From positions 1 to 35,003 of the forward strand of contig NZ_WPCF01000014.1 in NCBI RefSeq assembly GCF_009741975.1: 35,003 nucleotides of DNA. Direction: 5' to 3'. This DNA is from Halobacterium sp. CBA1126. Its GTDB lineage: Archaea > Halobacteriota > Halobacteria > Halobacteriales > Halobacteriaceae. The position numbers and the translations under genes were made by a program. Below, piece after piece: positions 15,371 to 24,900 of the stretch (position 1 is the stretch's first letter; each line of letters opens with the position of its first letter). The notes below the pieces were generated by a model. The model saw nothing but the letters and a program-made list of their open reading frames with translations, did no database searches and had not been told where the DNA came from.

Positions 15371-16696
15371 TCACTTGTACCCGAGTGCCTTGAGACGTTC
15401 TTCTACGGCTTCGTCGTCGTCGATATCCGGAACTTCGACGTCCTCAGAGGTCTCTTTTATCATCTCGAATCGGTCGTTCAAGCGTTCACGGAATCGCTCA
15501 ACCGTTTCCGGATGCTGGTCTGCAACGTCGTTCGTTTCTTTCGGGTCGTCCGCGAGGTCGTAGAGATACTGGTCGTCGGTTTTGCCGTCGTAGAGATACT
15601 TCCAGCGGTCGGTCCGGAACCCAATCCGGAGGTAGTCCTCACCCCGGACTTCCTTCTCCGTGACGACGGCGTCGTAAGTCGGACTCTCTCCGTTAATGAC
15701 CGGGAGGAGTGATTCGCCTTCGAGACGTCCGGCCATCTCAGTCGAGTAGTCGGCGTCGGCGAGATCGAGCAACGTCGGGAGGATGTCGATGGTGCGGACC
15801 ATCGAATCGACAGTCGTCGGCTGGTCGATGGGAGCTGAATCCGGGAACCGGATCAACAGCGGGACTCGCGTGAGTTCGTCGTACGGGAGATTCTTGTGCC
15901 CGTACAGGCCGTGCTCGTCGAACTCGTCCCCGTGGTCGCCGACGACGACGATAGCAGTGTCTTCGAGCTCGCCGCGTTCCTCGAGCGTGTCGAGGAAGTT
16001 CCCAATTTCCCGGTCGAGGTACTCGACTTCCTTGCGATAGTTCGTCCAGAGTTCGTCGTGCTCGTCAGGTGTAATCTCGTCCGGAGCATTCACGGCGGCT
16101 TTCCGCCAGAGGCGCTCGGCGCGGAACTTGTTCCGGTACCCGAAGTCGTCGCCCGGGAGGTACGGGCCGTGGACGTCCATGTACTGCGTCCAGAGGAACC
16201 AGGGCTCGTCGGTCGAGCCAATCCACTCCGCGAGACTTCGGTTCACTTTCTCTGCCGGGAGGTACGGAGTCCGTCGAAGGATGCGAGCGGCCTTGTTCGC
16301 GTATCGGAGCAAGGAGTCCGGAGCGTTGTCGACGAGTCCGTCGGGGTCGTAGGGGAGGATGTTCTCCTCGAAAGTGTCGAACCCGCGGTCGAAGTTCCGG
16401 AGCCGGGAGACGTTCGGGTTCGAGTGGATCGCACCCGTAGTGTAGCCGTTCCGCTGGAACTGTTCGGCCATCGTCGGCTGGGCTTCTTCGAGGTACCAGT
16501 GGCCGCCGTAGTCCAACGGGTAGCGGCCGGTCAGCATCGCCGTCATCGAAGGGGCGGTGCTGATGCCCTGGGCGAAACACCGCGAAAACGAGACGCCCTC
16601 CTCGGCGAGCGCATCGAGGGCCGGCGTGTCGAACTCGTCGCCGGCAACCGCGTCGTACCGCAGCGAATCGACGACGAGAAAGAGGACGTTGGTCAT
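15371..16696 (-). CDS. Sulfatase-fold protein with Thr at the nucleophile position
   Basis: A 441-residue member of the sulfatase branch of the alkaline phosphatase superfamily. Metal motif VDSLRYD at the N-terminus (Asp10), VVGDHGDEFDEHG further on, and a C-terminal part with IGFRTDRWKYLYDG, a sulfatase hallmark. The canonical C-x-P-S-R core is here T-A-P-S-M in GISTAPSMTAMLTGRYP (Thr47). With no Cys or Ser to become formylglycine, true sulfatase activity is unlikely. Thr at this place is known from phosphoethanolamine transferases and lipoteichoic-acid synthases. No membrane segments. It converges with the deacetylase gene with a 13-nt gap. Confidence 0.88.
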   Translation of the reverse strand: MTNVLFLVVDSLRYDAVAGDEFDTPALDALAEEGVSFSRCFAQGISTAPSMTAMLTGRYPLDYGGHWYLEEAQPTMAEQFQRNGYTTGAIHSNPNVSRLRNFDRGFDTFEENILPYDPDGLVDNAPDSLLRYANKAARILRRTPYLPAEKVNRSLAEWIGSTDEPWFLWTQYMDVHGPYLPGDDFGYRNKFRAERLWRKAAVNAPDEITPDEHDELWTNYRKEVEYLDREIGNFLDTLEERGELEDTAIVVVGDHGDEFDEHGLYGHKNLPYDELTRVPLLIRFPDSAPIDQPTTVDSMVRTIDILPTLLDLADADYSTEMAGRLEGESLLPVINGESPTYDAVVTEKEVRGEDYLRIGFRTDRWKYLYDGKTDDQYLYDLADDPKETNDVADQHPETVERFRERLNDRFEMIKETSEDVEVPDIDDDEAVEERLKALGYK

Positions 16697-16735
16697 GTGG
16701 GCTCGTCTAGTCCGACTGCGGTAAAATGACTTGTG

Positions 16736-18013
16736 TCATCGCTGTTTCCAGCGAACGTCGAGTTCCACATTTGAGAGTCCGATGACAGCCAAGAGGAGGA
16801 GAATCGGGATGAATTGGATTCGCCGACGAACGGCAGCACCGTAGTTCATCTCGATAATCGAGTACGTGACGACACCGGTCAAAAAGTACGAGAGGAGAAG
16901 TCCAAGATAGTAGGGCCGGTCTTGGAGGAATACGATGCCGCGCCGGACGAACAGCGTGGCGACGAAGAGCGCGAGAGCGCTCATTCCGACGAACAGCTCC
17001 GTGATACTCTGGATATGCCACGGGAAGGGCGTATACAGGAAGTACAGGGCCTTCATCGGCGCATAGAGAATTACGTCCAGCCAGGTTTCGTAGTGGAGCC
17101 CGAGTAGATACACGGCGTCTCCGTGGGCGCGTCCGTACGCGAACGACTCCAGCGCAGCCGGAGAGAGAGTCGTACCGTGACCGGTGAACGTCTCGAAGTT
17201 GAGTACGAAAAACGCCAAGAACGGGAGGGTGAGAAGAGAGAGTCCAGCGAGATAGTACGGCTTGTCGCGAGTCTTCACGAGACTGACAAACCCGACAATT
17301 GCGGCAATTAACAGGAGGTTCTCCCTGCGGAGGGAGAACATCATAGCGGTGGCAAGGAATACAACAGTGGCTGTCGGAAGCGTGATGGAATCGAGCCACT
17401 GGACGGCTGCCCAGAGGACCGCCAAGAGGAGGACTGTGTGGATAACCTCACGCTGGATGACCACGGACCGGTAGACGATGGTCGGCCAGAAGAGAACGGC
17501 CGCAGCAGCCAGGACGGACGTTCGGCGGTCTGTAACGTGGCGGGCAATTCGGAAGGTCAGGTAGCCGACGAATAGGCTGAAGAACGCGATCCCGACGCGA
17601 CCGGCGACCGAGGACTGGCCGATGACGACGTAGAATGGAGCGAGCAGGTGCGCCATCAGCACTCGCATCGCTGTGAAATCGAGTCCGAGTGTGGCGAACT
17701 GGCCGTTGGACCACGCCGTCGCAAGTTCCATCGCTCGCTGATTGTGACCCGACGAGATCGGGACTGTGGGGAGGAACCCGACGACGGAGTCGAGGACGAT
17801 GAAAGCGAGCCGGAAGAGGAACGCGCCCGAAAGGACCGTCAGAAGGTAGTTCTGCAGTCGGTAGGCGGCGACGCCGAGTCCAGCAGTGAGGAGGGTGATT
17901 AGTGGGACTGTTGCTTCTGTTGGAAGGAGTGATAGGGCGAGGAACGTAGGAGTGACTGGCGCGACAAGCGGTAAGAATCTGCGGAGACGACGGTTGTGTT
18001 GGGTACGGATCAT
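16736..18013 (-). CDS. Polytopic membrane protein, GT39-like or polymerase-like
   Basis: A 425-residue protein with about 10-12 membrane helices. After two N-terminal helices there is an external loop (GHNQRAMELATAWSNGQFAT), then repeated helices, FSLRRENLLLIAAIVGF and a later loop around FETFTGHGTTLSPAALESFA. The layout resembles membrane glycosyltransferases of the dolichyl-phosphate-mannose type (GT39/GT83) or Wzy-type polymerases, but no decisive motif is visible. Same strand as the sulfatase-fold gene, 39 nt apart, so probably one transcript. Likely acts on lipid-linked glycans outside the membrane (inference). Confidence 0.7.
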   Translation of the reverse strand: MIRTQHNRRLRRFLPLVAPVTPTFLALSLLPTEATVPLITLLTAGLGVAAYRLQNYLLTVLSGAFLFRLAFIVLDSVVGFLPTVPISSGHNQRAMELATAWSNGQFATLGLDFTAMRVLMAHLLAPFYVVIGQSSVAGRVGIAFFSLFVGYLTFRIARHVTDRRTSVLAAAAVLFWPTIVYRSVVIQREVIHTVLLLAVLWAAVQWLDSITLPTATVVFLATAMMFSLRRENLLLIAAIVGFVSLVKTRDKPYYLAGLSLLTLPFLAFFVLNFETFTGHGTTLSPAALESFAYGRAHGDAVYLLGLHYETWLDVILYAPMKALYFLYTPFPWHIQSITELFVGMSALALFVATLFVRRGIVFLQDRPYYLGLLLSYFLTGVVTYSIIEMNYGAAVRRRIQFIPILLLLAVIGLSNVELDVRWKQR

Positions 18014-18234
18014 CTATAATCCATAAGGAAAGTCTATAGATATTCTTGCATAACTCTAGTTAATCAAGGAATGCGGGGTCGAGACGACGAAACTCTATTG
18101 TGATAATCATAGTAGGGAATTCTGACGACGTTAAATTTGCTATCCAAACTCAGGATCTCCGGTCCAACGACAGTGATAGTCCGCCAGAAGGGTCGAAGCG
18201 AATTTAAGTAGAGGATTGTAATTTCCTTCATACT
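18014..18234 (+). promoter_or_regulatory. AT-rich divergent promoter region
   Basis: No gene seen in 18014-18234. AATTTAAGT at 18201-18209 is a good TATA box 26-34 nt before the GT2 ATG, so the mRNA is probably leaderless. This is where base composition changes from GC-rich to AT-rich. Confidence 0.5.
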
Positions 18235-19137
18235 ATGACCAAGGTAAGTATTATAACTCCAACATATAACCGAGGGGATATACTACCTAGGGCTATTGAT
18301 AGTGTTCTCAATCAATCATTTGAAAATTTTGAGTATATTGTGGTTGACGATGCTTCAACGGACAGGACTCAAGCTATAGTTGAGGAATACGAGGATGACC
18401 GAATTAGGTATCTTCGGCACGAAGCAAATAGACGACAGGCGGCAGCAAGAAACACTGGTATTGAGGCTGCAAACGGTGAATACGTCGCATTCATCGATTC
18501 AGATGATGAATGGCTCCCCAAGAAGCTTGCCAGACAGATGGATGAGATCAGTCAACGAGATAATGACTGGATTGGAATCTATTGCGACAGCACGACGCAA
18601 CGGACCTCACGACTAAAGGAGGTAATCACTAAACTGTTCCCGTACGAGGTGCGTGAAGAAGGGCGAGAGGAACTCATGCGGGACATCCTCGCGATGCAGG
18701 GTAATATTTCAGCCGGCTCTAGTCTGGTTGTGCGTACTAATGTTGCGCGTGAGATAGGCGGTTTTGATGAGACGCTACCACGGCATGAGGACATCGATTT
18801 TGTACTCCGCTTACTCCAAGAAGGTAATTTAGCCTATCTTGATGAGGAACTCGTTATTGTTCATGAATCTCCTGATCCGACTGCAGAGCAGATCAAAAAT
18901 TCTAAGGAGATCTTATTGGATAAATTCGAAGAGGAAATTACCCAGATTGAAGAAAAAGGCTATCCTGTGCGAAGGTATCACCAGTTTCACTTAGCTCGAT
19001 GCTACTTTCAAGACGGGGAGTTCCTAGAGGGTATTCGCCACTTATCTGGATCAAAGGCGTCAAACCCGAGGCAATATATTCGGCTTCTTGTCTCTCTCCC
19101 CCAAGGTTTACGGCAGAAATATCCTCTAAAAAGGTGA
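18235..19137 (+). CDS. GT2 family glycosyltransferase
   Basis: A 300-residue GT-A enzyme: VSIITPTYNRGDILPRAIDS at the start, YIVVDDASTDRT with the nucleotide-binding Asp, ARNTGIEAANGEYVAFIDSD with the metal-binding D-S-D-D, and EIGGFDETLPRHEDIDFVLR, where the E-D pair is the usual catalytic base region. Soluble, with no C-terminal membrane helices. Codons are much more A/T-rich than in genes to the left, suggesting acquisition by transfer. Confidence 0.92.
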   Translation: MTKVSIITPTYNRGDILPRAIDSVLNQSFENFEYIVVDDASTDRTQAIVEEYEDDRIRYLRHEANRRQAAARNTGIEAANGEYVAFIDSDDEWLPKKLARQMDEISQRDNDWIGIYCDSTTQRTSRLKEVITKLFPYEVREEGREELMRDILAMQGNISAGSSLVVRTNVAREIGGFDETLPRHEDIDFVLRLLQEGNLAYLDEELVIVHESPDPTAEQIKNSKEILLDKFEEEITQIEEKGYPVRRYHQFHLARCYFQDGEFLEGIRHLSGSKASNPRQYIRLLVSLPQGLRQKYPLKR

Positions 19138-19316
19138 TGTTTCTACATCCACTTCAACCGGTTATTTGTTCTTACTTGGATAACTATACGATTGGAGTAT
19201 TTGTAATGGAATGCGCAGCCCAGCATAGTACTATTGTGGCACGTTTTTTTGACATCAGATAGTGCCGAACAACAATCACGCCACTTAACCAAGTTTGGAG
19301 AAATAGGATTCACTAA
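19138..19316 (+). other. Intergenic region with weak promoter
   Basis: AT-rich, no convincing gene. CTTAACC at 19284-19290 lies about 30 nt before the next ATG and may serve as a TATA element. Confidence 0.25.
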
Positions 19317-20442
19317 ATGACCGAATTAGACCCGGATGTTAGCCTATTTGTATCCTCACTAGCAGGAGGTGGAGCACATAAAATGGTGGTCCAGATTGCA
19401 AAAGGACTAGATGATCTTGGGTATACAGTAGATATTGTGGCTGTTACGAAGGAAGGACCATTTGTTGATAGCATCCCTGAAGATGTGGGAATAGTTGATT
19501 TAAATGCAAATCGAGCGCTAACAAGCGTGCCTAAGTTAACGCAATACCTGGCAAAGAACAATCCAGAGTCATTATTGGCAACACCAGTCAGCGTTACAAT
19601 TCCGGCAATTTGGGCCAATATTCTATCTCGATCAGATACTAAGTTAGTAATTCGAGCTCCGACCGTCATTTCCAAAAATGATTTTTATGCGAGGCCAAAG
19701 ACGTTAAATGACCAGATATTGTCGAGATTAGTTGACTATTATTATCCAAATGTTGACCATATGGTTGCAATATCGAATACCGTGAAGGAGGATTTAATTA
19801 ATAATATCGGGCTAAATAGAGATATGGTTACAACAATTTATAATCCAGTTATTGACGACGGAATTATTGCGAGAAGCAAAGAACCATGTGAACACCCATT
19901 TTTTTAATGAATCAGTACCAGTAATCGTAGCTGCTGGCCGGTTGACAGACGAAAAAGACCCAGACATGTTAGTTAAGGCATTTAACAAGTTGCTTGAACA
20001 GCGGGATGCTCGTCTAATACTATTAGGCGAAGGAGAGGATAGGAGAAGATTAGAGAATAAAATTGAGAATTATGATATTATTTCAAAAGTATCAATGCCA
20101 GGTTTCGTTAAGAACCCGTTCCGGTATATGCGTAGAGCAGACGTATTCGCACTCTCATCAAAATGGGAAGGATTTGGTAATGTTATTGTTGAGGCGATGG
20201 CGTGTGGGACTGAAATTGTAGCAACGGACTGTGGTGGGCCACGAGAGATTCTAGTTGACGGAAAATTTGGAAAATTAGTTGAAGTCGGAAATGCGGACGC
20301 TATGAGTGAAGCAATACTGGAAACCATTAGAAAAGATACGAGCAATCAGAAACTCATCTCCAGAGCAAAAGATTTCCACGTCGAGAAGATTATTAAGGAG
20401 TATGAATCGGTATTGGTGAATCGTTCTAATCTTTCATCCTAG
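19317..20442 (+). pseudogene. GT4 glycosyltransferase, frameshifted at a T7 run
   Basis: Two frames together make one GT4 of about 375 residues. The first part (19317-19907) has the acceptor domain (VSLFVSSLAGGGAHKMVVQI, then MVAISNTVKEDLI and IYNPVIDD). The second frame continues FNESVPVIVAAGRLTDEKDP, ILLGEGEDRRRL and the E-x7-E motif in WEGFGNVIVEAMACG. The break is exactly at T7 (19899-19905): with six T the reading is EHPFFNESVPV, with seven it stops at TAA 19905-19907. Nothing else is damaged. Either a phase-variable gene switched off, a recent mutation or a homopolymer sequencing error. Composition is AT-rich like the GT2 before it. Confidence 0.88.
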
Positions 20443-20623
20443 AAACTACAAAAGCTCGTGGGCCGATTGTTCTTTGCGGGATAAAGAGGATTTGGTCTGA
20501 ATATGGGCATCGTCGTGGACATCAATCCGTATTAGAGTATGGTGTCCAACGGAAGTCACGTGGTTGCCCGAGGTCGAGAATGTTGGTCATATCCATCGGA
20601 AACGGCATCTATATAGTGTTGTA
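20443..20623. other. Intergenic region between convergent GT4 genes
   Basis: No recognised gene. On the minus strand a short frame reads MDMTNILDLGQPRDF and stops soon after; it may be a remnant. I see no clear terminator. Confidence 0.25.
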
Positions 20624-21758
20624 CTATCGGATTTGATCATACTTATTTTCGAGTTCAGGTGAAAGATTGGTGATATCATGTCTATTTTGAATTCGTTCGA
20701 CACCAGCTTGTCCAAATTCCACCATCATATCCGGGTCACTTGCGAAGGTCTGGAGGGCTGTGGCAAGTTCAGAAACGTTTCCTGGTTGTGCGAGCAGGCC
20801 AGTTTCACCATCTGCAACGACATAAGGTATGTCTGCGTGAGTAGTTGTGACAACTGGTTTGCCAGATGCCTGAGCTTCAAGTAGGACAGTGGGGGCCCCT
20901 CCTTCGGAATCACCGGAGGCAGCTCGCTTACTAGGGGCGAGCAGAATACTACAGTCGTGGACCTCGGCGAGATAGTCGTTGTAGTCAAGATAACCGGTGA
21001 ACGTGACTTGATCACGAACACCAACTTCATCTGCAATAGATTCCAATCGCTGGCGACTATACTCTACATTGCCACCGACAATACGGAGTTCCGCATCAGT
21101 ACCAGCAAACGCGGTGGCGAACGCCTTGATGCCGTCCGGGAGGCCCTTTTTTTTCGACAAAACGTCCAACCATTAGTACGCGGAGTGGTGAGTCTGGGTC
21201 AGGATATTCTGGGGTGATTCGGGACGTGTCAATCGCGATTCGCTGAATCAGGGTTTTTGATTTCGGACATCCTAGATCAAGGAGCTTTTCTTGCATAGAC
21301 GGCCCTTCAACAAGAAAAAGGTCTCCCTGTTCAAACAGATCCCGATAATTAGCGCGCATTTCATCATTTTCTTTTACCAGACGTGAAGCATCATAGCCGT
21401 AAAATGAAGTAACAAGTTTGCGTTCCGGCTTCCGGTGTTGGGAAAGGCGTACTCCATTCGGACCGAAATGGGCGTGTATGATATCAGGGTCGTGGCGTTC
21501 GATGATGCGGCGATAGTACGTATCATAAAGTTCATAGATATCGAGTTTTGCGAGAATCCCGTATGTCCAGAACCGTGGACTCCACCGAGGAAGGTCCATA
21601 AAAATCTCACGTGGCTCAAACTCGAAGAGATCAAGGTTTTCACTAAATGTACCACAAACAAACGGATCGTATCGATTATGGTGAGAGAGGTATTGATAGA
21701 TGAACGTCTCCGTTAGTGGGAGATAGCTGGTGACGAAGTGGCCAACGGAGTTACTCAT
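20624..21758 (-). pseudogene. GT4 glycosyltransferase, frameshifted at an A8 run
   Basis: One GT4 of about 378 residues in two frames. N-terminal part (from ATG 21758): VGHFVTSYLPLTETFIYQYL, DIIHAHFGPNGVRLS and LRVLMVGRFVEKKG. C-terminal part: LPDGIKAFATAFAGTDAELR, VTFTGYLDYNDYLAEVHDCS and the E-x7-E motif in EGGAPTVLLEAQASGKPVV. The shift lies in the run of eight A on the coding strand (T at 21147-21154): seven A give FVEKKGLPDGIKAF in one frame. As in the previous GT4, the lesion is one extra base in the longest homopolymer. It overlaps the upstream aminotransferase gene by 8 nt. Confidence 0.88.
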
Positions 21759-22881
21759 TTGCTGCGGAACGAAGTGCTGCGATGACGGTTTCCTGCTCGG
21801 TATCGGTCATTCTCGGGAACATCGGTAGTGAGAGAATTTCATCGTACAGGTCATCAGCCGTGTCATGATTCCCGCAAACGTCCCCGTAATAAGAAAGCTC
21901 GGAAATAGGCGGGTAGTGGACGCCAGTGACGATGTCGTTCGTCGAGAGGTGGTTGTATAATGATTGGCGAGTCAGAGGGTAGTCGTCAGTTACACGAACG
22001 ACAAAGAGATGAAAAACGTGGTCAGCAAACGAATCTGAATCGCCCACCCACTCAAGTCCGGGAATATCTTCAAGCGCAGCAAGGTACTGCTGAGCGACCT
22101 CCCGTCGATTATCATTCATTTCCGGAAGACGCTCCAACTGGCTCCGCCCCATCACAGCTTGGATCTCGCTCATCCGAAAGTTGAAGCCAAGCCCATCGAC
22201 GTCGTATCCCCAGTTATCTTGTTTCTCGTCCGGTGATTTCGTCTGATGGTGGTTCCGAAGCTTTCGGACTCGATCCGCAAGGCTGTCGTCATTCGTGACG
22301 ACCATGCCTCCTTCCCCCGTCGTCATATTCTTCGTCGCGTAGAAACTGTAGCAGCCTGCGTCCCCAAACGACCCGACCGGCTCACCAGCGATCGACGCGC
22401 CCGGTGCATGGGCGCAGTCTTCGATGACGGCCGCTCCGTGCTCATCGGCGAGCCGGCAGATTTCGGGCATGTCAGCCGGTAACCCATACAGGTGAACTGG
22501 GATCACGGCTGCGACGTCGTACCGCTCAAGCTGTCGCGCCAGACTCTCTGGGTCCATGTTCCCCGTCTCAGTGACATCACAGAGAACTACGTTGGCATCC
22601 AGCAGCCGAACAACGTTCGCGGTAGCCGAGAACGTCATCGCAGGCACGACAACCGTATCGCCATCACCGACACCGAGAGTCCGCAGGCACGTATAGAGGG
22701 CAGACGTACAGGAGTTCACTGCAATTCCGTGCTCACTGGAGTGCGCCGTCGAGAACTCGTCCTCAAACGACCTCGTTTTCGGCCCGAGTGTCAGCCAGCC
22801 GGACGCGAGGACGTCCCGAATTCCATCGATAACCTCGTCCCCGATGACATTCTCCGGCTTATATAGGGGGACTGAAACCAT
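21751..22881 (-). CDS. DegT/DnrJ/EryC1/StrS sugar aminotransferase
   Basis: A 376-residue PLP enzyme that adds an amino group to a keto-sugar nucleotide (4-amino or 3-amino sugar). Motifs: VNSCTSALYTCLRTLGVGDG, VVPAMTFSATANVV, VIEDCAHAPGA, the PLP lysine in CYSFYATKNMTTGEGGM, and FNFRMSEIQAVMGRSQLERL. Full length. Its stop lies inside the start of the GT4, so both are one transcript. The keto-sugar supplier could be RmlB or the SDR epimerase; the exact product is unknown. Confidence 0.92.
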   Translation of the reverse strand: MVSVPLYKPENVIGDEVIDGIRDVLASGWLTLGPKTRSFEDEFSTAHSSEHGIAVNSCTSALYTCLRTLGVGDGDTVVVPAMTFSATANVVRLLDANVVLCDVTETGNMDPESLARQLERYDVAAVIPVHLYGLPADMPEICRLADEHGAAVIEDCAHAPGASIAGEPVGSFGDAGCYSFYATKNMTTGEGGMVVTNDDSLADRVRKLRNHHQTKSPDEKQDNWGYDVDGLGFNFRMSEIQAVMGRSQLERLPEMNDNRREVAQQYLAALEDIPGLEWVGDSDSFADHVFHLFVVRVTDDYPLTRQSLYNHLSTNDIVTGVHYPPISELSYYGDVCGNHDTADDLYDEILSLPMFPRMTDTEQETVIAALRSAANE

Positions 22882-23268
22882 ACCAGAAATCCACTACAGT
22901 GGACTCATAACTGTTTCGAATCCCATCCTTCGAACCGCACTTAACCATCAGAACTTGGCAAAGCAAGAAACTGCCCAACAGTGGTGGCTTATTGAGGCTA
23001 CTTTTTGGACCGCTCCTGTGATGTAAATTGTTTGTGAGTTGGAATGTAGTTTCGAGGTACTGGATTCGCCGTTTGAGACGCAACTAAGACAGGAATCTAC
23101 TTACTCGACTCTAACGTGAGGTGCACTACAACTACCGAAGATGTCTCCCGGAACAGGGATACGTTTCGCAGGCGCTAGTTATAAACTTCGCAAACCTCAC
23201 GTTCGCCCCGATAAGCAACGTCAGCTATTGAAAACGGCATTATCGCTGGGTGGGAATTCTCCACCGGA
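22882..23268. other. Intergenic region, mostly non-coding
   Basis: A TATA-like TTATGAG on the minus strand near 22907 may drive the aminotransferase. A 46-codon plus-strand frame (23141-23281, beginning MSPGTGIRFAGASYKLRKPH) overlaps the end of the convergent phosphodiesterase gene; I have no support for it as a gene. Confidence 0.25.
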
Positions 23269-24861
23269 CTACTCGAGATAACCGAGTTCCTGAAGACGGT
23301 CCTCTACGCTCTCAGAGGTTGACCGGTCTCCACGAATCTCCTCGCCTGGGATAGTTTCGGGAGTAGATATCGCCGGCTTACTCTCTGGCGCATAGAGATC
23401 GTCAAGGACCACTCCGTCGAGATCGTCTGGAATGGGCGCTCCATGGAAATGCAAAAGGGTGGGAGCCAGATCGATCAGATGAGGATTAATCGCTGCATCC
23501 TCGGCAATTCGTGGGCCAGCCGCTATGAGGGTTCCGTCTGGCCTATTGTCGGCACGGAACTTCTGTGGCGGGCCGAAGACGCGCGACTCTTCATCTGCAT
23601 TAATGTCCTTGATTTCGAAGCCCGACGTCCACCGAGCGATGAGATCAGGCGCATCTTGGGGGATGGGCTCAGAGTACACGTCGTCCGCGAGCTCAATCGA
23701 AGTGAAGACAGATGTTCCCGTCTGGCCATCGCTGACTGCGGCGAGAGCAGTCATAAGCTCGTCTCGACGCGCGTCGTCGTCGGTCAGAACGTAGATGAGA
23801 CCATGTGGGAGGGCAACTGCGTCGCTCGCCTCGAAGTCGATCCGCTGCTCGAATGACGACGCATCGACGATTCGTCCGCCCGAGTCTCCGTTAGGTATCG
23901 ACCTTCGAACCCGATTAGGAATCAAGTTGGAAAGGAGATTCTCGACTCCAAGTCTTTGAGCAGTGGACCGACCGGTATCCCAGGCAGTGGTCACCACATC
24001 AGTCCAGTCTAGTCCGGAATACCTATCAGCGACCTTGGACGCAGCGGCGTGGTTTACCTTGGTATCATCACGGAGTTGTAGATAGCCCTCCCGGCGAAGC
24101 CAACCATTCAGGTAGAAGACGCGCTCCGTTTTCGCGAGGCCGTGGTCGGAGTGGATTATCACATCGTCTCCGTCGTCGATGAGTTCGGAAAGCCGCTGGT
24201 CGACGGTCATCCAGAGTTGCTTGACTGCGTCGTCATCCCACGCTTTATGCTGGAGATGGTTGATATAGAAGAGCGTAAGATTGAGGAGATCGGGGGATTC
24301 CGTCTCCTTGAGCCAGGTGGCAACATCGAACCGCTGGTGGATCATCCCCTCTAAGTCGTCTACAATCCCAGTGGTTGTTGGATCGTCGACAGATGGGGGG
24401 TCGACCTTCGGGTGGAGTTGATAGTCGAACTTTGATTCAAGTGTATCCTGAAGCGAAGCCGGGTACGTGTAGTCGTCAGGGTCGGCATAGGGGCCGCCAG
24501 CGACCAGGTGGCCGTTCACCTCTCGCGGTGGGGTGTTGAGTGGGACACCGATAATCGCGACACTGTCGCCTTCCTCAGAGAGATACTCCCAGTAGCACTT
24601 ACTCGTGAGAGGAATATCAGTTGCACCAACGTACGTGTTTGTCTTTCGGTCTAGTTGCCTCCACCAGTAGACACCTAGACTGGCGGGGTCTTTCCCGGTC
24701 GCATAGCATCGCCAAGCCGGACTCGTGACAGGGGGGTCACAGCTCCAGAGCGTGCTGCTAGTCCCTTCGTCGATGAGTGCGTTAATAGTGGGGAGGTCGG
24801 GAAGCCAATCCTCGAAGAGGTCGAAGGTAGCGCCGTCAAGGCCGAGAATGATAGTCGTGAT
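23269..24861 (-). CDS. Second NPP-like phosphodiesterase, start codon damaged
   Basis: A 530-residue paralog of the protein at 12864-14414. It reads ITTIILGLDGATFDLFEDWL (metal Asp9), PPVTSPAWRCYATGKDPASL with Thr46 as nucleophile, VIIHSDHGLAKTE, and HLIDLAPTLLHFHGAPIP, ending LQELGYLE like its paralog's LENLGYME. No ATG, GTG or TTG exists in frame between the TGA at 24868-24870 and GTG 24519, which lies well inside the catalytic domain. Options: an ATC start at 24861; an ATG at 24876 whose third codon is the TGA; or a GTG at 24869-24871 with one extra C nearby. The TATA box at 24901 supports a start near 24876. Confidence 0.82.
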   Translation of the reverse strand: MTTIILGLDGATFDLFEDWLPDLPTINALIDEGTSSTLWSCDPPVTSPAWRCYATGKDPASLGVYWWRQLDRKTNTYVGATDIPLTSKCYWEYLSEEGDSVAIIGVPLNTPPREVNGHLVAGGPYADPDDYTYPASLQDTLESKFDYQLHPKVDPPSVDDPTTTGIVDDLEGMIHQRFDVATWLKETESPDLLNLTLFYINHLQHKAWDDDAVKQLWMTVDQRLSELIDDGDDVIIHSDHGLAKTERVFYLNGWLRREGYLQLRDDTKVNHAAASKVADRYSGLDWTDVVTTAWDTGRSTAQRLGVENLLSNLIPNRVRRSIPNGDSGGRIVDASSFEQRIDFEASDAVALPHGLIYVLTDDDARRDELMTALAAVSDGQTGTSVFTSIELADDVYSEPIPQDAPDLIARWTSGFEIKDINADEESRVFGPPQKFRADNRPDGTLIAAGPRIAEDAAINPHLIDLAPTLLHFHGAPIPDDLDGVVLDDLYAPESKPAISTPETIPGEEIRGDRSTSESVEDRLQELGYLE

Positions 24862-24900
24862 GGATAATCACTCCATTACGTTGACGGACGTACCGAGCAG

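Noticed and set aside
15371-16696. Plain sulfatase annotation
   Set aside because: The formylglycine Cys/Ser position is Thr and the motif is T-A-P-S-M, so I keep the fold but not the activity.
23141-23281. 46-residue plus-strand gene
   Set aside because: No homology recognised, no promoter or ribosome site, and it overlaps the end of a supported convergent gene.
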